A stretch of DNA of 44,358 nucleotides. Origin: Andreprevotia chitinilytica DSM 18519. GTDB lineage: Bacteria > Pseudomonadota > Gammaproteobacteria > Burkholderiales > Chitinibacteraceae. The position numbers and the translations under genes are program-made. The stretch lies in assembly GCF_000711875.1 (NCBI RefSeq), contig NZ_KL543993.1, positions 40,522-84,879 of the forward strand, read 5' to 3'. The first letter of the stretch is position 1, and every line of letters begins with the position of its first letter. Shown one piece after another: positions 9,393-17,434 of this stretch. A model generated the notes under the pieces. That model searched no databases. It was not told the origin of the DNA and was given only the letters and a program-made list of their open reading frames with translations.

Positions 9393-10295
9393 TCAAACAT
9401 CAGCGATTGAACTTTCTTTTACCACCGTCATAAAAGCTCGTTCTAACGACAAGCCTGGCTTCACCTCGATCAAATGATGGCCTGCGGCTTGTATTTTCTG
9501 CAAAGTCAACCAGACGTCACCAGGCTCGACCTCAATCCACCAGCGCCCGCCGACATCTGCCTGCATTTCCGCTAACGGCGTATTACCTTCACTACGTATT
9601 TGCACCAACCCACCATCTGCGACAAGCTCCACAGGACTTCGAACCGTCCTCAGTTCACCTTTATGAATCAACCCAAACCGGTCAGCAAGCCGCTCGACGT
9701 CATGCAATACGTGAGAAGAAAAGAAAATAGTGCCACCACGCTGACGAAAAGCCATCAATATGTCCACAACATCCCGGCGCCCAATCGGATCCAAACCAGA
9801 AAGGGGTTCATCCAAAATCAGCAATTGTGGCTGCAATGCCAACGCATGAGCCAACGCAGTGCGTTGCGTCATGCCTTTGGAAAATCCGCGGATAGTCTTT
9901 TTCGCAACGTGGGCGATACCAAACTGTTCCAACCACGCCATACAATGCGCTTCAGGATGATCTAGTTTGAGCCCTTGCATTTCAATACCAATTTTCAATA
10001 TCTCAAGCGGGCTTAGATAATCCGGCAAGTACGGATTTTCTGGCACATAAGCTAAACTCTTCCGTGCTTGGTAGTTGGCGCAATTAATATCAAATAGCTT
10101 AGCCGTACCGGCATCAGGTCGAATCATTCCGGTAAGTATCTTAATCGTCGTGCTCTTTCCTGCACCATTGGGGCCAATGAAGCCAAATGCCTCTCCTTGC
10201 TCAACACTCAGCGATATATTCCTTAATGCACTCAACTTGCGAAAACGTTTATCTCGAAAGCTTTTGCTGATTCCCTGCAAGCTGATAGCGGTCAT
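9393..10295 (-). CDS. ABC transporter ATP-binding protein of the pilin locus
   Basis: 300 residues. Walker A is GPNGAGKST (about 39-47), the signature region is RGFSKGMTQR, Walker B is LLILDEPLSGLD and the H-loop is FFSSHVLHDVERL. YVPENPYLPDYLSPLE is at the Q-loop region. A C-terminal extension of about 80 residues follows the ATPase core. It pairs with the ABC-2 permease of the same operon to form an exporter; the substrate is unknown. The start overlaps the stop of the TPR membrane protein (ATGA). It is the last gene of the operon. Confidence 0.9.
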   Translation of the reverse strand: MTAISLQGISKSFRDKRFRKLSALRNISLSVEQGEAFGFIGPNGAGKSTTIKILTGMIRPDAGTAKLFDINCANYQARKSLAYVPENPYLPDYLSPLEILKIGIEMQGLKLDHPEAHCMAWLEQFGIAHVAKKTIRGFSKGMTQRTALAHALALQPQLLILDEPLSGLDPIGRRDVVDILMAFRQRGGTIFFSSHVLHDVERLADRFGLIHKGELRTVRSPVELVADGGLVQIRSEGNTPLAEMQADVGGRWWIEVEPGDVWLTLQKIQAAGHHLIEVKPGLSLERAFMTVVKESSIADV

Positions 10296-11143
10296 TTATT
10301 CACCATCGTTTTGATCTGCTGCCGTTTGCCAGCAAAGTCTGGATGCCCATTTTTATCAAGAATATAACCAATGCCAGTCGGATCAATGGGAAGAGCCTTT
10401 AACCCACCATAACCAACCAATACGTCCAAATTGCTAGGCACTTGGTTCACTGTCGCACGAAATTCTCTTTCTGCATTTTTCAATTGAATAAGGCCGTCCA
10501 CACGCAGAGCCCTCGCCTCAAGATAACGCTTGAACCTTTGATCCCTGCTTTGCTGAGCCATCGCACGCAGAACCGATAATGCTTGCAGCGGGTCAGGTGT
10601 TTTCTCATACCAACGGGCCGCCATGGCTTGTAAACCAAGACGGTTTGTGCCAGAGCTACGAGCCGCCGCAATATCAATCGAATGCGCCGCAGACAAATAG
10701 TCACCTTGAAAATATTGCTGCGTGAATCCAAGAAAGAAGGGAGGCAAGGCATCAAATGTGCGAGCTTGGGTTGCACGCTGCAAAACCTCAATGGCCGAAT
10801 CCACTTCCCCCCCCCATGGGAGAATCCCTGCTGCAAGATAATAGTTATCTTCTTGCATAGGACTCATCAAGCTAGCATCCACTTGCAATGCACCAAGCAC
10901 ATGCATGGTTTCCTCATCCAACTGCCCGGTGCCAACCAACGTCGCTCGGAAAACGTCAATATTAGCGGCCAACGCTTGATCACCTGTAGCGCCAAGTATC
11001 TGCAATGGAACAGGCATTCTTACTCGCAATTCATCCACAGGGCGCGGGCGCTGCATCTGGTCGCCGATCCTGACAGTTTCGCTAAATGTCAGTACCAACA
11101 ACGACAAGGCTACGTACGCAGGGATATGTCTCAGCCAACTCAT
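10292..11143 (-). CDS. TPR-like membrane-anchored protein of the pilin locus
   Basis: 283 residues. An N-terminal hydrophobic segment (HIPAYVALSLLVLTFSE, about 6-22) is followed by helical repeats of TPR type (YYLAAGILPWGGEVDSAIEV, DALPPFFLGFTQQYFQGDY), which should lie in the periplasm. No catalytic motif is seen. Overlaps of ATGA type tie it to the genes on both sides, so it is co-translated with the GT9-like protein and the ATPase, and is plausibly a partner of the ABC exporter. A C9 tract (10807-10815 on the + strand) encodes glycines near residue 110; a one-base slip would truncate the product. Confidence 0.7.
   Translation of the reverse strand: MSWLRHIPAYVALSLLVLTFSETVRIGDQMQRPRPVDELRVRMPVPLQILGATGDQALAANIDVFRATLVGTGQLDEETMHVLGALQVDASLMSPMQEDNYYLAAGILPWGGEVDSAIEVLQRATQARTFDALPPFFLGFTQQYFQGDYLSAAHSIDIAAARSSGTNRLGLQAMAARWYEKTPDPLQALSVLRAMAQQSRDQRFKRYLEARALRVDGLIQLKNAEREFRATVNQVPSNLDVLVGYGGLKALPIDPTGIGYILDKNGHPDFAGKRQQIKTMVNK
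10807..10815. repeat. Poly-C tract (C9) inside the TPR membrane-protein gene
   Basis: Nine C on the + strand (nine G in the coding strand), at about codon 110. The frame is open at the length shown. Confidence 0.85.
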
Positions 11144-13560
11144 ATGTCAGCGCCCCCCCCCCAACCGAACCAATCTTCGTGCGCCCCTTCCTCAATCAAT
11201 ATCGAGATGCGCTCAGCGACGCGTTGTGCCTCAATAACCATCCCTTGGCGTTCAAACAAATCTTGCATATGGCGCCAAATCGGTAAGACATCAGAACCAA
11301 GATGCATGGCTTCACTAGCCCAACGCAAAGCGCCATACACGTCATCACGAGCCAATAGCAGTCGCGACAACGTAAGCATGGCACCAACGTGCTTATTGTC
11401 CACTTTGATGAGGTGATTCAGCGTTGTTTCAGCAGCTTCTAGCAGCCCGGATGCAATTTCTAACCGCGCTTTCACGCCGAGAACAGCCGGACGCTGACTT
11501 TGAGCTGCAATTTCGTTCAACAGACTAAGCGATGTCTTTGGATCCGCTTTTGTATCAGCGGCACGTAAAAACGCCTCCAGCACGTTAAATGGGGCATCGA
11601 TCAGCTGCTCATGCACCGCCCCAGAAGAGTTCGGCTCGATGAACTTCGGATCCACGGCCTTATGTCCACTCAATTTTTCCAACCATTCACACATGCGCGT
11701 GATTACTGGCCGCCAATCTGCAACACGATTTTGGCGGAATAACACGACTGAGTCATACCAATCCGTTTTCTCTCCTGCGGTCCCCCAACGCCAATCTGGC
11801 GTAAAGGGAATCAGCGCCCAAACTGGCTTACCCAACGCCCCAGCCAGATGCACAGGCATAGAATCAACACTGATCAATAGATCCATCTGTGCTATCACGC
11901 CCGCCAAATCGGCGAGGTCATCAATACGTTGATCTATTCGCACCACGTTGAAATTAGACGGCAAATAGTCGAGCTGGATATCCACCGGCCCCTTTTGCAA
12001 AATGTAAAACTCAATGCCCGGTATTCGCCCCAGCGGCATCAGTTCCAGCAAATGGACCGAGCGGAAATGATCCCCCAAGTGAGCAGCATTGCCGGCCCAA
12101 ACCAACCCTACCCGCAATCCCCCGTCTATTAGCCAAGGCTTCGTACGTTCAATAACGGATGAGTTTAGAGAGAAATAAGCCGACCCTTCTGGCAATGGTT
12201 TATTTAGCACCCTTGGCAAGCTCATCATGGGCAGCTGAAAGGTAGGCACAAGGGGGGGGGGCTCTAGCGCATCATCTGGGCTCACTTCGCTAAACCCATC
12301 TGCAACTAACGGCACTCGGGGCGAGTCTGTCTCATCAGGCTCGCCATCCTCAAATGACAACGCACCCAACAACGCGTACAAAGCCTGTGCAAAATCGAAA
12401 GTTAATCCCCCAACCTTCGAAATGACATCGGGCAGGTATCGCAGCATCTGGATCACATCACCGAGCCCTTGTTCCGTGTGGATCACCAACATTTCCGGCG
12501 TTACAGCGCCGTCCCATACTTTCAGCCCGCTGTAATTATGCTCACGTTGCGCCATGCCAGTACCGGACTGAAACCTACTCTCCCATGCTTGCCACGCTTC
12601 CTCGTAACGGCCCAGCAAAAATAGGACGTGGGACCGGTTATAGTCGCCCATGCTCTGCAAAGGATAAAGCGCCGTCATTCGATCATTTTCGCGCAACATT
12701 TCCTCATATTTGCCGAGGCGATAGTAAAGCAAGGACCGAAATCCCATGACCGTTGCAGGATCTGGGCTCTCTGCTTCCAGCCTCGCAAAATCTGCCAGTG
12801 CAACGCGTTCCATACGCGCGATTGCATAGGCTTGAGCGCGTAAGATTTGCTGGATAACAGACAAAGTGTTATTTGCTTGCTGCTCTGTCTCGCGCACCAA
12901 AAACAGCAATTCAGGCCAAAGTGCTACTTCATTTAACAGCGATGCCAAAGCAATTTTCGTTACAGTTGACTCTGGAGGATGCACCAGAAGAGGCTGAAGC
13001 GTATTGATTGCGTCTGATCGGCACCCCATTTTGTGTTGAGCAGATGCCAGCCAGATGCGGACATTCTCGTCATCTGGATGAGCCCCCAGATAGGGTTCAA
13101 ACTGGTCTACCGCTTTTTGAAAGAAACCTCGATGGTGATCGAGACGCGCCAACAATATGCGTGGCCGGGTCTCGTCATCCCAACGAGACTGCAGTAACAA
13201 CACCCATCGCTCAGCCAGCTGAAAGAGCGACGAGTCAAGGAGCTCATGCGCTACGGTATAAAAGGGCAGGCGGTGAGTCGTCGTGCAGTCGTCGACAACG
13301 GATCCCGCCTTTGCATCGAAACCATTCGCCAACAAAGAAATTCCGACTTGAGCAGATGCTTCGCCAGTCCAAAAGGGCTTTTTCGCATATTTACGCCACG
13401 CTTCGTACAGCGCATCAGATCGGCCGTATTGGGCCAACAGTCGTAACCAGCCCATCAACTCTTGCATTGTTTCGGGTTGCAAGAGAAACGGTGGCTTCCC
13501 GCTCTGCAAATGTCGTTGTAAGCCTGCCAACTGGGCGACAAATCGTTGCTTGTTCTTCAT
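11140..13560 (-). CDS. TPR protein with a GT9-like glycosyltransferase domain
   Basis: 806 residues. Helical TPR repeats fill about residues 40-345 (LGKYEEMLRENDRMTALYPL, LLGRYEEAWQAWESRF). A heptosyltransferase-like region follows, starting with HTEQGLGDVIQMLRYLP near 360; its C-terminal half has LRVGLVWAGNAAH (about 480) and LISVDSMPVHLAGALGKPVW (about 560). More TPRs occur at 670-790. Proteins of this build are thought to transfer or recognise sugars; the donor is unknown. A G10 run falls in a low-conservation linker (EPPPLVP, about residue 434), and a C10 run lies in the last codons before the stop. It starts 10 nt after the permease stop and overlaps the next gene by ATGA. Confidence 0.8.
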   Translation of the reverse strand: MKNKQRFVAQLAGLQRHLQSGKPPFLLQPETMQELMGWLRLLAQYGRSDALYEAWRKYAKKPFWTGEASAQVGISLLANGFDAKAGSVVDDCTTTHRLPFYTVAHELLDSSLFQLAERWVLLLQSRWDDETRPRILLARLDHHRGFFQKAVDQFEPYLGAHPDDENVRIWLASAQHKMGCRSDAINTLQPLLVHPPESTVTKIALASLLNEVALWPELLFLVRETEQQANNTLSVIQQILRAQAYAIARMERVALADFARLEAESPDPATVMGFRSLLYYRLGKYEEMLRENDRMTALYPLQSMGDYNRSHVLFLLGRYEEAWQAWESRFQSGTGMAQREHNYSGLKVWDGAVTPEMLVIHTEQGLGDVIQMLRYLPDVISKVGGLTFDFAQALYALLGALSFEDGEPDETDSPRVPLVADGFSEVSPDDALEPPPLVPTFQLPMMSLPRVLNKPLPEGSAYFSLNSSVIERTKPWLIDGGLRVGLVWAGNAAHLGDHFRSVHLLELMPLGRIPGIEFYILQKGPVDIQLDYLPSNFNVVRIDQRIDDLADLAGVIAQMDLLISVDSMPVHLAGALGKPVWALIPFTPDWRWGTAGEKTDWYDSVVLFRQNRVADWRPVITRMCEWLEKLSGHKAVDPKFIEPNSSGAVHEQLIDAPFNVLEAFLRAADTKADPKTSLSLLNEIAAQSQRPAVLGVKARLEIASGLLEAAETTLNHLIKVDNKHVGAMLTLSRLLLARDDVYGALRWASEAMHLGSDVLPIWRHMQDLFERQGMVIEAQRVAERISILIEEGAHEDWFGWGGGADI
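11153..11162. repeat. Poly-C tract (C10) at the 3' end of the TPR/GT9-like gene
   Basis: Ten C on the + strand encode the GGG near the C-terminus, 10 nt before the overlapping stop/start with the next gene. Slippage would change the last residues and break the ATGA coupling to the downstream gene. Confidence 0.85.
12252..12261. repeat. Poly-G tract (G10) inside the TPR/GT9-like gene
   Basis: Ten G on the + strand encode the proline run near residue 434, between the two halves of the glycosyltransferase-like region. A one-base change would remove the C-terminal catalytic half. Confidence 0.88.
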
Positions 13561-13570
13561 ACCGTATCAG

Positions 13571-14371
13571 TCAGCTCTCGAATTGACGCCGATTGAAAAC
13601 CTGCACCGCCAGCCAGAGCAATAGTGCGGAAAACACCAGCGCTTGCAAACTGACATTTACAATTTGTGCCACTGGTATTGGCAAGTGGTATAAGGCCACG
13701 CCCCGGATATCTAATCTACTCAAATCCGGGAGCAGCCAATGAATGAGGTCTACCAGTTTCGCAAAATTTGCTTTGATTGACGCGTCTGCCGTTTGCGTTG
13801 CCAAATATGCCATGACCGGCCCCAGCAGACGGGCCGACACCGCAAAAGCCCCCCCCAAGACCAAAGGCAAATAGGGCGTTGTACTGAATGCTGTCATTGC
13901 TATGGTGAAAGCCGCCACAACCGCCAACTCTAGCCACAACATCATCACTACAACCGGCAGCTTGGTAATATCCGGTGGTAATGCTTGCTTGTAGCCAAGT
14001 AACTCCGTGCCAGCCATCAATACTGCCAAGCCCGACAGGACAACCAAGGAACCAAGTGCAAGCAGCAAGATGCCGAAATAGCGCCCAAGCAAATAACTGT
14101 ATCTTGGGCGCGAATACGCCAGCATAAACAATACAGTGCGTCGATCAATCTCACGACTGATCAAGTCCTGGCACCAAAACAGCACCATCATCAATCCGAT
14201 CATCCGGATGCTGCTGATTGAAACATCCAGCATCACAGTCTGCGGCTGACGGCCGGAGAATGTTCCCGCGAGAACGGATGCGCCCACCATCCCCACAGCA
14301 AAAATCAGCAGTATCCGGAAACTACGGCTGCGATGTCCCGCCAACAAGGTAGCTTTCAGTTGCGCCCACAT
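13571..14371 (-). CDS. ABC-2 type permease of the pilin locus
   Basis: About 266 residues from the chosen ATG (MWAQLKATLLAGHRSRSF). The frame stays open for 31 further codons upstream, but that part is not membrane-like, so the internal start is preferred; no strong ribosome site decides it. Six hydrophobic segments are visible, for example FRILLIFAVGMVGASVLAG, MIGLMMVLFWCQDL, YFGILLLALGSLVVLSGLA and the C-terminal VFSALLLWLAVQVF. The motif REIDRRTVLFMLAYSRPRYSY is typical of ABC-2 permeases. It pairs with the ATPase encoded at the operon end. A C8 tract lies at about codon 172. Confidence 0.85.
   Translation of the reverse strand: MWAQLKATLLAGHRSRSFRILLIFAVGMVGASVLAGTFSGRQPQTVMLDVSISSIRMIGLMMVLFWCQDLISREIDRRTVLFMLAYSRPRYSYLLGRYFGILLLALGSLVVLSGLAVLMAGTELLGYKQALPPDITKLPVVVMMLWLELAVVAAFTIAMTAFSTTPYLPLVLGGAFAVSARLLGPVMAYLATQTADASIKANFAKLVDLIHWLLPDLSRLDIRGVALYHLPIPVAQIVNVSLQALVFSALLLWLAVQVFNRRQFES
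13849..13856. repeat. Poly-C tract (C8) inside the ABC permease gene
   Basis: Eight C on the + strand encode the glycines of VLGGAF in a membrane segment. It is the shortest of the runs and the least certain slippage site. Confidence 0.75.
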
Positions 14372-14576
14372 AACAGTCCAATCAGGAAAGAAAAATGGAA
14401 AATTTGCCAAGAGATCATTATGAAAACCGGCTGCAGCATGCCGCTTCATCTGTTTTCTATGCAAATAATTGTGTCAGATCACGGCTGTGCGAAAAAGAAA
14501 AATAGATATGCACCACCTAAAGACCAGCAGTGGCGCATGGCAGGTACCGCAAATGCTCTGGCAACGCAAGGCAATC

Positions 14577-14921
14577 TTAGGTGCAGCCATTACCAGTAGC
14601 ATTCGGCACGAGCGTGAAGCCCGTCGAAGTATTTGGAGGTGTCTGACACTGTGCCACCGCACCACCTCCAGACTGCGATCCGAATGTCGTTGTACCTTTA
14701 GAGTGACCGGTCTGTACTGACACCTGAGTGCTATTCTCTGCATATGCCAAACCAACGCCAGCGGACATATTAAATGAGAACGCCGTCAGAACATACGAAC
14801 TCACAGGCACGGCAGTCACAAGTTGAGGGGTCGTTTGGGGAAGAAACGTGACAGCATCTACCATGCCCCCCATCAAGACCAAGGGAACGGCCATGCCAGC
14901 GATTTTGATACGGATTTCCAT
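14577..14921 (-). CDS. Small exported protein B, paralogue of protein A next to the pilin
   Basis: 114 residues; family not recognised. Signal-peptide-like start (IKIAGMAVPLVLMGGMVDA, about 5-23). The mature part shares with its upstream neighbour the pattern AFSF-x2-SA-x-VGL-x-Y-x-E, then TG-x2-KG-x2-TFG-x2-S-x-GGAVA-x-C, and both end in NGC/SGC plus one residue. Two cysteines (C92, C113) could form a disulfide like the C-terminal loop of type IV pilins. The rest is rich in Ser, Thr and Asn. It lies 140 nt downstream of protein A and about 205 nt before the ABC permease. A separate globular pilin subunit or a secreted cargo are the main options. Confidence 0.75.
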   Translation of the reverse strand: MEIRIKIAGMAVPLVLMGGMVDAVTFLPQTTPQLVTAVPVSSYVLTAFSFNMSAGVGLAYAENSTQVSVQTGHSKGTTTFGSQSGGGAVAQCQTPPNTSTGFTLVPNATGNGCT

Positions 14922-15061
14922 GGGGCACCCCCAGAGCAAACAACCCTACTCAAAACCATACAAAACCCAAAGGCGTGAAGCCGATCTGGTGCTTTGCTTC
15001 ATATCCCATGAGGGAGGGCAGAACGCTCCACCCTCCTCAAGGACAAAAGAACCGCTATCGA

Positions 15062-15409
15062 TTAACTGCAACCACTGCCAGCGGTAGATGGAGCTGCTAC
15101 CGAATATCCGTTAGCAGTACTAGGCGTTGCATTGGTAGTGCAAGGTGCCACCGCGCCACCAGTCGAGTTAGCGCCAAACGTCACACTGCCCTTGATGTTA
15201 CCGGTGTTGATGACGACATTGGTCGGGCTTTCCGTATAACCCAGCCCCACGTTGGCGGACAAACCAAAAGAAAAAGCCGCTACAATGAAGCTACCTGTAG
15301 CTGCCGTTTGCGTAGTAGCAGTCGCGGTCGGGGCGATCGTTCCGGCATTGGCTTGCATTGCAAGCACAACAGGAATGGCAAGACCAGCAATCTTCAAGCA
15401 AGTTTTCAT
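15062..15409 (-). CDS. Small exported protein A, possible globular partner of the short pilin
   Basis: 115 residues. A clear Sec signal peptide with a probable cut after MQANA (about residue 22) is followed by a Thr/Ala-rich stretch, a short hydrophobic strand (FIVAAFSFGLSANVGLGY), a Gly/Thr-rich beta-like region and a Ser/Thr/Ala/Pro-rich tail with C90 and C114. The tail resembles the low-complexity sites used by bacterial O-oligosaccharyltransferases. It starts 17 nt after the pilin stop with GGGGAGAG as ribosome site, so the two are made together. I infer that it could supply the globular part missing from the pilin, as PilA-C does in Geobacter; no sequence match to PilA-C was tested. Confidence 0.78.
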   Translation of the reverse strand: MKTCLKIAGLAIPVVLAMQANAGTIAPTATATTQTAATGSFIVAAFSFGLSANVGLGYTESPTNVVINTGNIKGSVTFGANSTGGAVAPCTTNATPSTANGYSVAAPSTAGSGCS

Positions 15410-15426
15410 TTTAATCTCTCCCCGAC

Positions 15427-15609
15427 TTACTGTTGGGCGTTGGCAATAGCGGCAGTCAGGAAGTTACGGTTATCAGACTGTGCAGCCTTGTCGTAACCTT
15501 TTTTCTGATATGCCGAAAATTGCGGGATAGCAATCGCGGCCAGGATGCCGATGATTGCAACCACGATCATCAGTTCGATGAGCGTGAAGCCTTGTTGCAG
15601 TTTTTTCAT
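15427..15609 (-). CDS. Short type IV pilin (PilA-N-like), N-terminal helix only
   Basis: 60 residues. The prepilin leader MKKLQQG is followed by [20 protein letters not shown], with G(-1), F1 and E5 as needed by prepilin peptidase and for assembly. The mature chain is only 53 residues, whereas ordinary type IVa pilins have about 140-160. [20 protein letters not shown] looks very like the short Geobacter PilA as I remember it, with aromatics at mature positions 1, 24, 27 and 32. The start is the ATG after AGAGG; an upstream in-frame ATG would add 30 residues with no leader logic. It is the first gene after a sigma-54 site. No assembly genes (pilB, pilC, pilD) are in the window. Confidence 0.92.
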   Translation of the reverse strand: MKKLQQGFTLIELMIVVAIIGILAAIAIPQFSAYQKKGYDKAAQSDNRNFLTAAIANAQQ

Positions 15610-15698
15610 GATGACCTCTGTTGTCACGTTCGTCTCAGAATCGACCCAGGAGCAGGGAACACTTCCTCCGAAACTGGATCGCCTTGCGAGGTATAGCA

Positions 15699-15714
15699 TG
15701 CAAGTACTATGCCA
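15699..15714 (-). promoter_or_regulatory. Sigma-54 (RpoN) promoter of the pilin operon
   Basis: On the minus strand TGGCATAGTACTTGCA matches the -24/-12 consensus TGGCACG-N4-TTGCW with correct GG-to-GC spacing and two mismatches (T for C, A for G). Transcription would start near 15688, about 80 nt before the pilin ATG. Pilin genes of Pseudomonas and Geobacter are driven by RpoN with PilR, so the match fits the gene. The activator gene is not in the window. Confidence 0.8.
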
Positions 15715-15725
15715 AGTATGAAAAA

Positions 15726-17018
15726 CTAGCCCTCCACCGGACGAACTGCGTCGCGACCCGATGCATCCAAAAGTGAATGGGCCAAGGCAATCAGCATGAC
15801 GAAACAGGTGAACACAGCCCCCCTCGCCCCGTCATCAGGGCCATTCTTAATGACAAACACCCCCAATATAAGCAAGCCAAATGTCGCGGCAGGCACATTC
15901 AAGGTTATCTGCCGAGCGAACCTAAGTGCACTACCAAATATAAATACCAGCAGCAATGCGACACCAGGGTACCCAGTTTGCAATAGCGCATTTAGAAATA
16001 CGTTATGCCCATGTGAAAACCAAAGTGTAGGCAGCCCTTTTGGAAGTAATCCTAAATGACCTACCACCCCAGCCGGCCCTCCCCAACCCAAGCCCCAGCC
16101 ATACCAATGCCCAAAATCGAGAAAGAATCGAATCCAGTTGCTGTAAATAATCCACCGTTCTGTTTTGGAAAATGTGTCCCAAAGTATATTCCCATATTGA
16201 AAATACTCATTTCTGATATCAATCACAAAAACCATGCCTACGAAATAAAAAACCGCACCAACGAATAGCATCAATCTATTCGAATAGAAGCGTGGTCGAT
16301 CATATAAATATAGAAGCGTGCCGCAAAAAATCACCATTACTGCGAATGCCAGTTCTAAAATTCGGGAGAACAGTAGACCGCTCGCGACGTAGTGCGCCAG
16401 GAACAGAACGATCCAGTCCTTGCGCGCCCACCCGAACTGGAACGCCGGCATGCCCCTGAACACCCACCCACACAAGAGCACGGGCGCAATCGCCGCAAGC
16501 AACGTACCAAACATCACAATATCGATAACTTGCGTGCTCAACCAACTGAAATAGAAATAATCAGGCCAAAGTAAATACAAAGTACGCAACAGCATTGCTG
16601 CCAGACAGCTCAAGATCAATGACTTAAGCAACGTAACAACCGGAACACACGCCAAAGGAATACCGATACGCACCAGCAGATACCCAAGAATCGAAGGAAT
16701 AACATCAGTCTTGACCGTCAGAACACTGAGGTGCGGGTAGAGCGACCACGCACAGGATGCCACCCTCCAAATACAAAATAGGATAAAAATGTAGTCATAT
16801 AAATTCAGCCTCCTCATTGACTGAGAAAATCCATTCAGCATCAATAAGATCACAAGAAATCCGGCAGCTATGATCATGACAATCTCAGGCCAAACCCCAA
16901 ATGGCAAGATTGCCATAAGCATCGCGAATACGGAGGCGGAAAACCACGGAGCTGGAAAAAGTATGCTCGTCAATTTATGGCTGTCCTTCAAGAGCTTCTG
17001 ATCCAACGTGCGAGGCAT
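15726..17018 (-). CDS. O-antigen-ligase-like membrane protein (Wzy/WaaL/PglL superfamily)
   Basis: 430 residues with about 10-12 membrane segments. The family loop region is seen in YGWGLGWGG and [23 protein letters not shown], with the histidine typical of ligases, and [17 protein letters not shown] carries an arginine of the SR-x3-L type. Relatives polymerise or ligate O-antigen, or transfer glycans to pilins (PglL/TfpO). The neighbouring pilin and Ser/Thr-rich exported proteins favour the last role, but the specific O-oligosaccharyltransferase type cannot be told by eye. It sits upstream of the sigma-54 site on the same strand, so it has its own promoter. Base composition is A/T-rich. Confidence 0.8.
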   Translation of the reverse strand: MPRTLDQKLLKDSHKLTSILFPAPWFSASVFAMLMAILPFGVWPEIVMIIAAGFLVILLMLNGFSQSMRRLNLYDYIFILFCIWRVASCAWSLYPHLSVLTVKTDVIPSILGYLLVRIGIPLACVPVVTLLKSLILSCLAAMLLRTLYLLWPDYFYFSWLSTQVIDIVMFGTLLAAIAPVLLCGWVFRGMPAFQFGWARKDWIVLFLAHYVASGLLFSRILELAFAVMVIFCGTLLYLYDRPRFYSNRLMLFVGAVFYFVGMVFVIDIRNEYFQYGNILWDTFSKTERWIIYSNWIRFFLDFGHWYGWGLGWGGPAGVVGHLGLLPKGLPTLWFSHGHNVFLNALLQTGYPGVALLLVFIFGSALRFARQITLNVPAATFGLLILGVFVIKNGPDDGARGAVFTCFVMLIALAHSLLDASGRDAVRPVEG

Positions 17019-17164
17019 CAGAGATTAAATAATTTGATTATCCGATTTGATGTTAGCACATATGCATATTCAATTTGAATAACGACTCTCCTTGCGATCG
17101 CAGACCTTTACAGCCGCGCCCGGGCTTGGCCTTAGGTGGCACACCTGTTAGAATCTTGCGCCAT

Positions 17165-17240
<76 letters not shown>

Positions 17241-17249
17241 GCACTTCCC

Positions 17250-17275
17250 AAGGCCCGCGCAAGCAGGCCTTTTGC
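17250..17275 (+). terminator. Terminator after tRNA-Thr
   Basis: A 6-bp stem AAGGCC/GGCCTT with a 10-nt loop, followed by T-rich DNA, begins 10 nt after the tRNA 3' end. Confidence 0.6.
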
Positions 17276-17434
17276 TTTTCCGTAACCATCTGCTGCCGCT
17301 GCCACGCAGTAAGTGACGGAAATTGTCACCTGCCGGCTCAAATCGGCCACCTTGACCAAAGATGTGAATTCGCACGATCGGCATAAGTGACATTTGCTCT
17401 CTAAAATGAAGCAAATTCTGATGGAGCGCCTTCC

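Noticed and set aside
14922-15061. An attenuator hairpin between the two exported-protein genes
   Set aside because: Only a 6-bp GGAGGG/CCCTCC stem without a T-run is visible; too weak to call.
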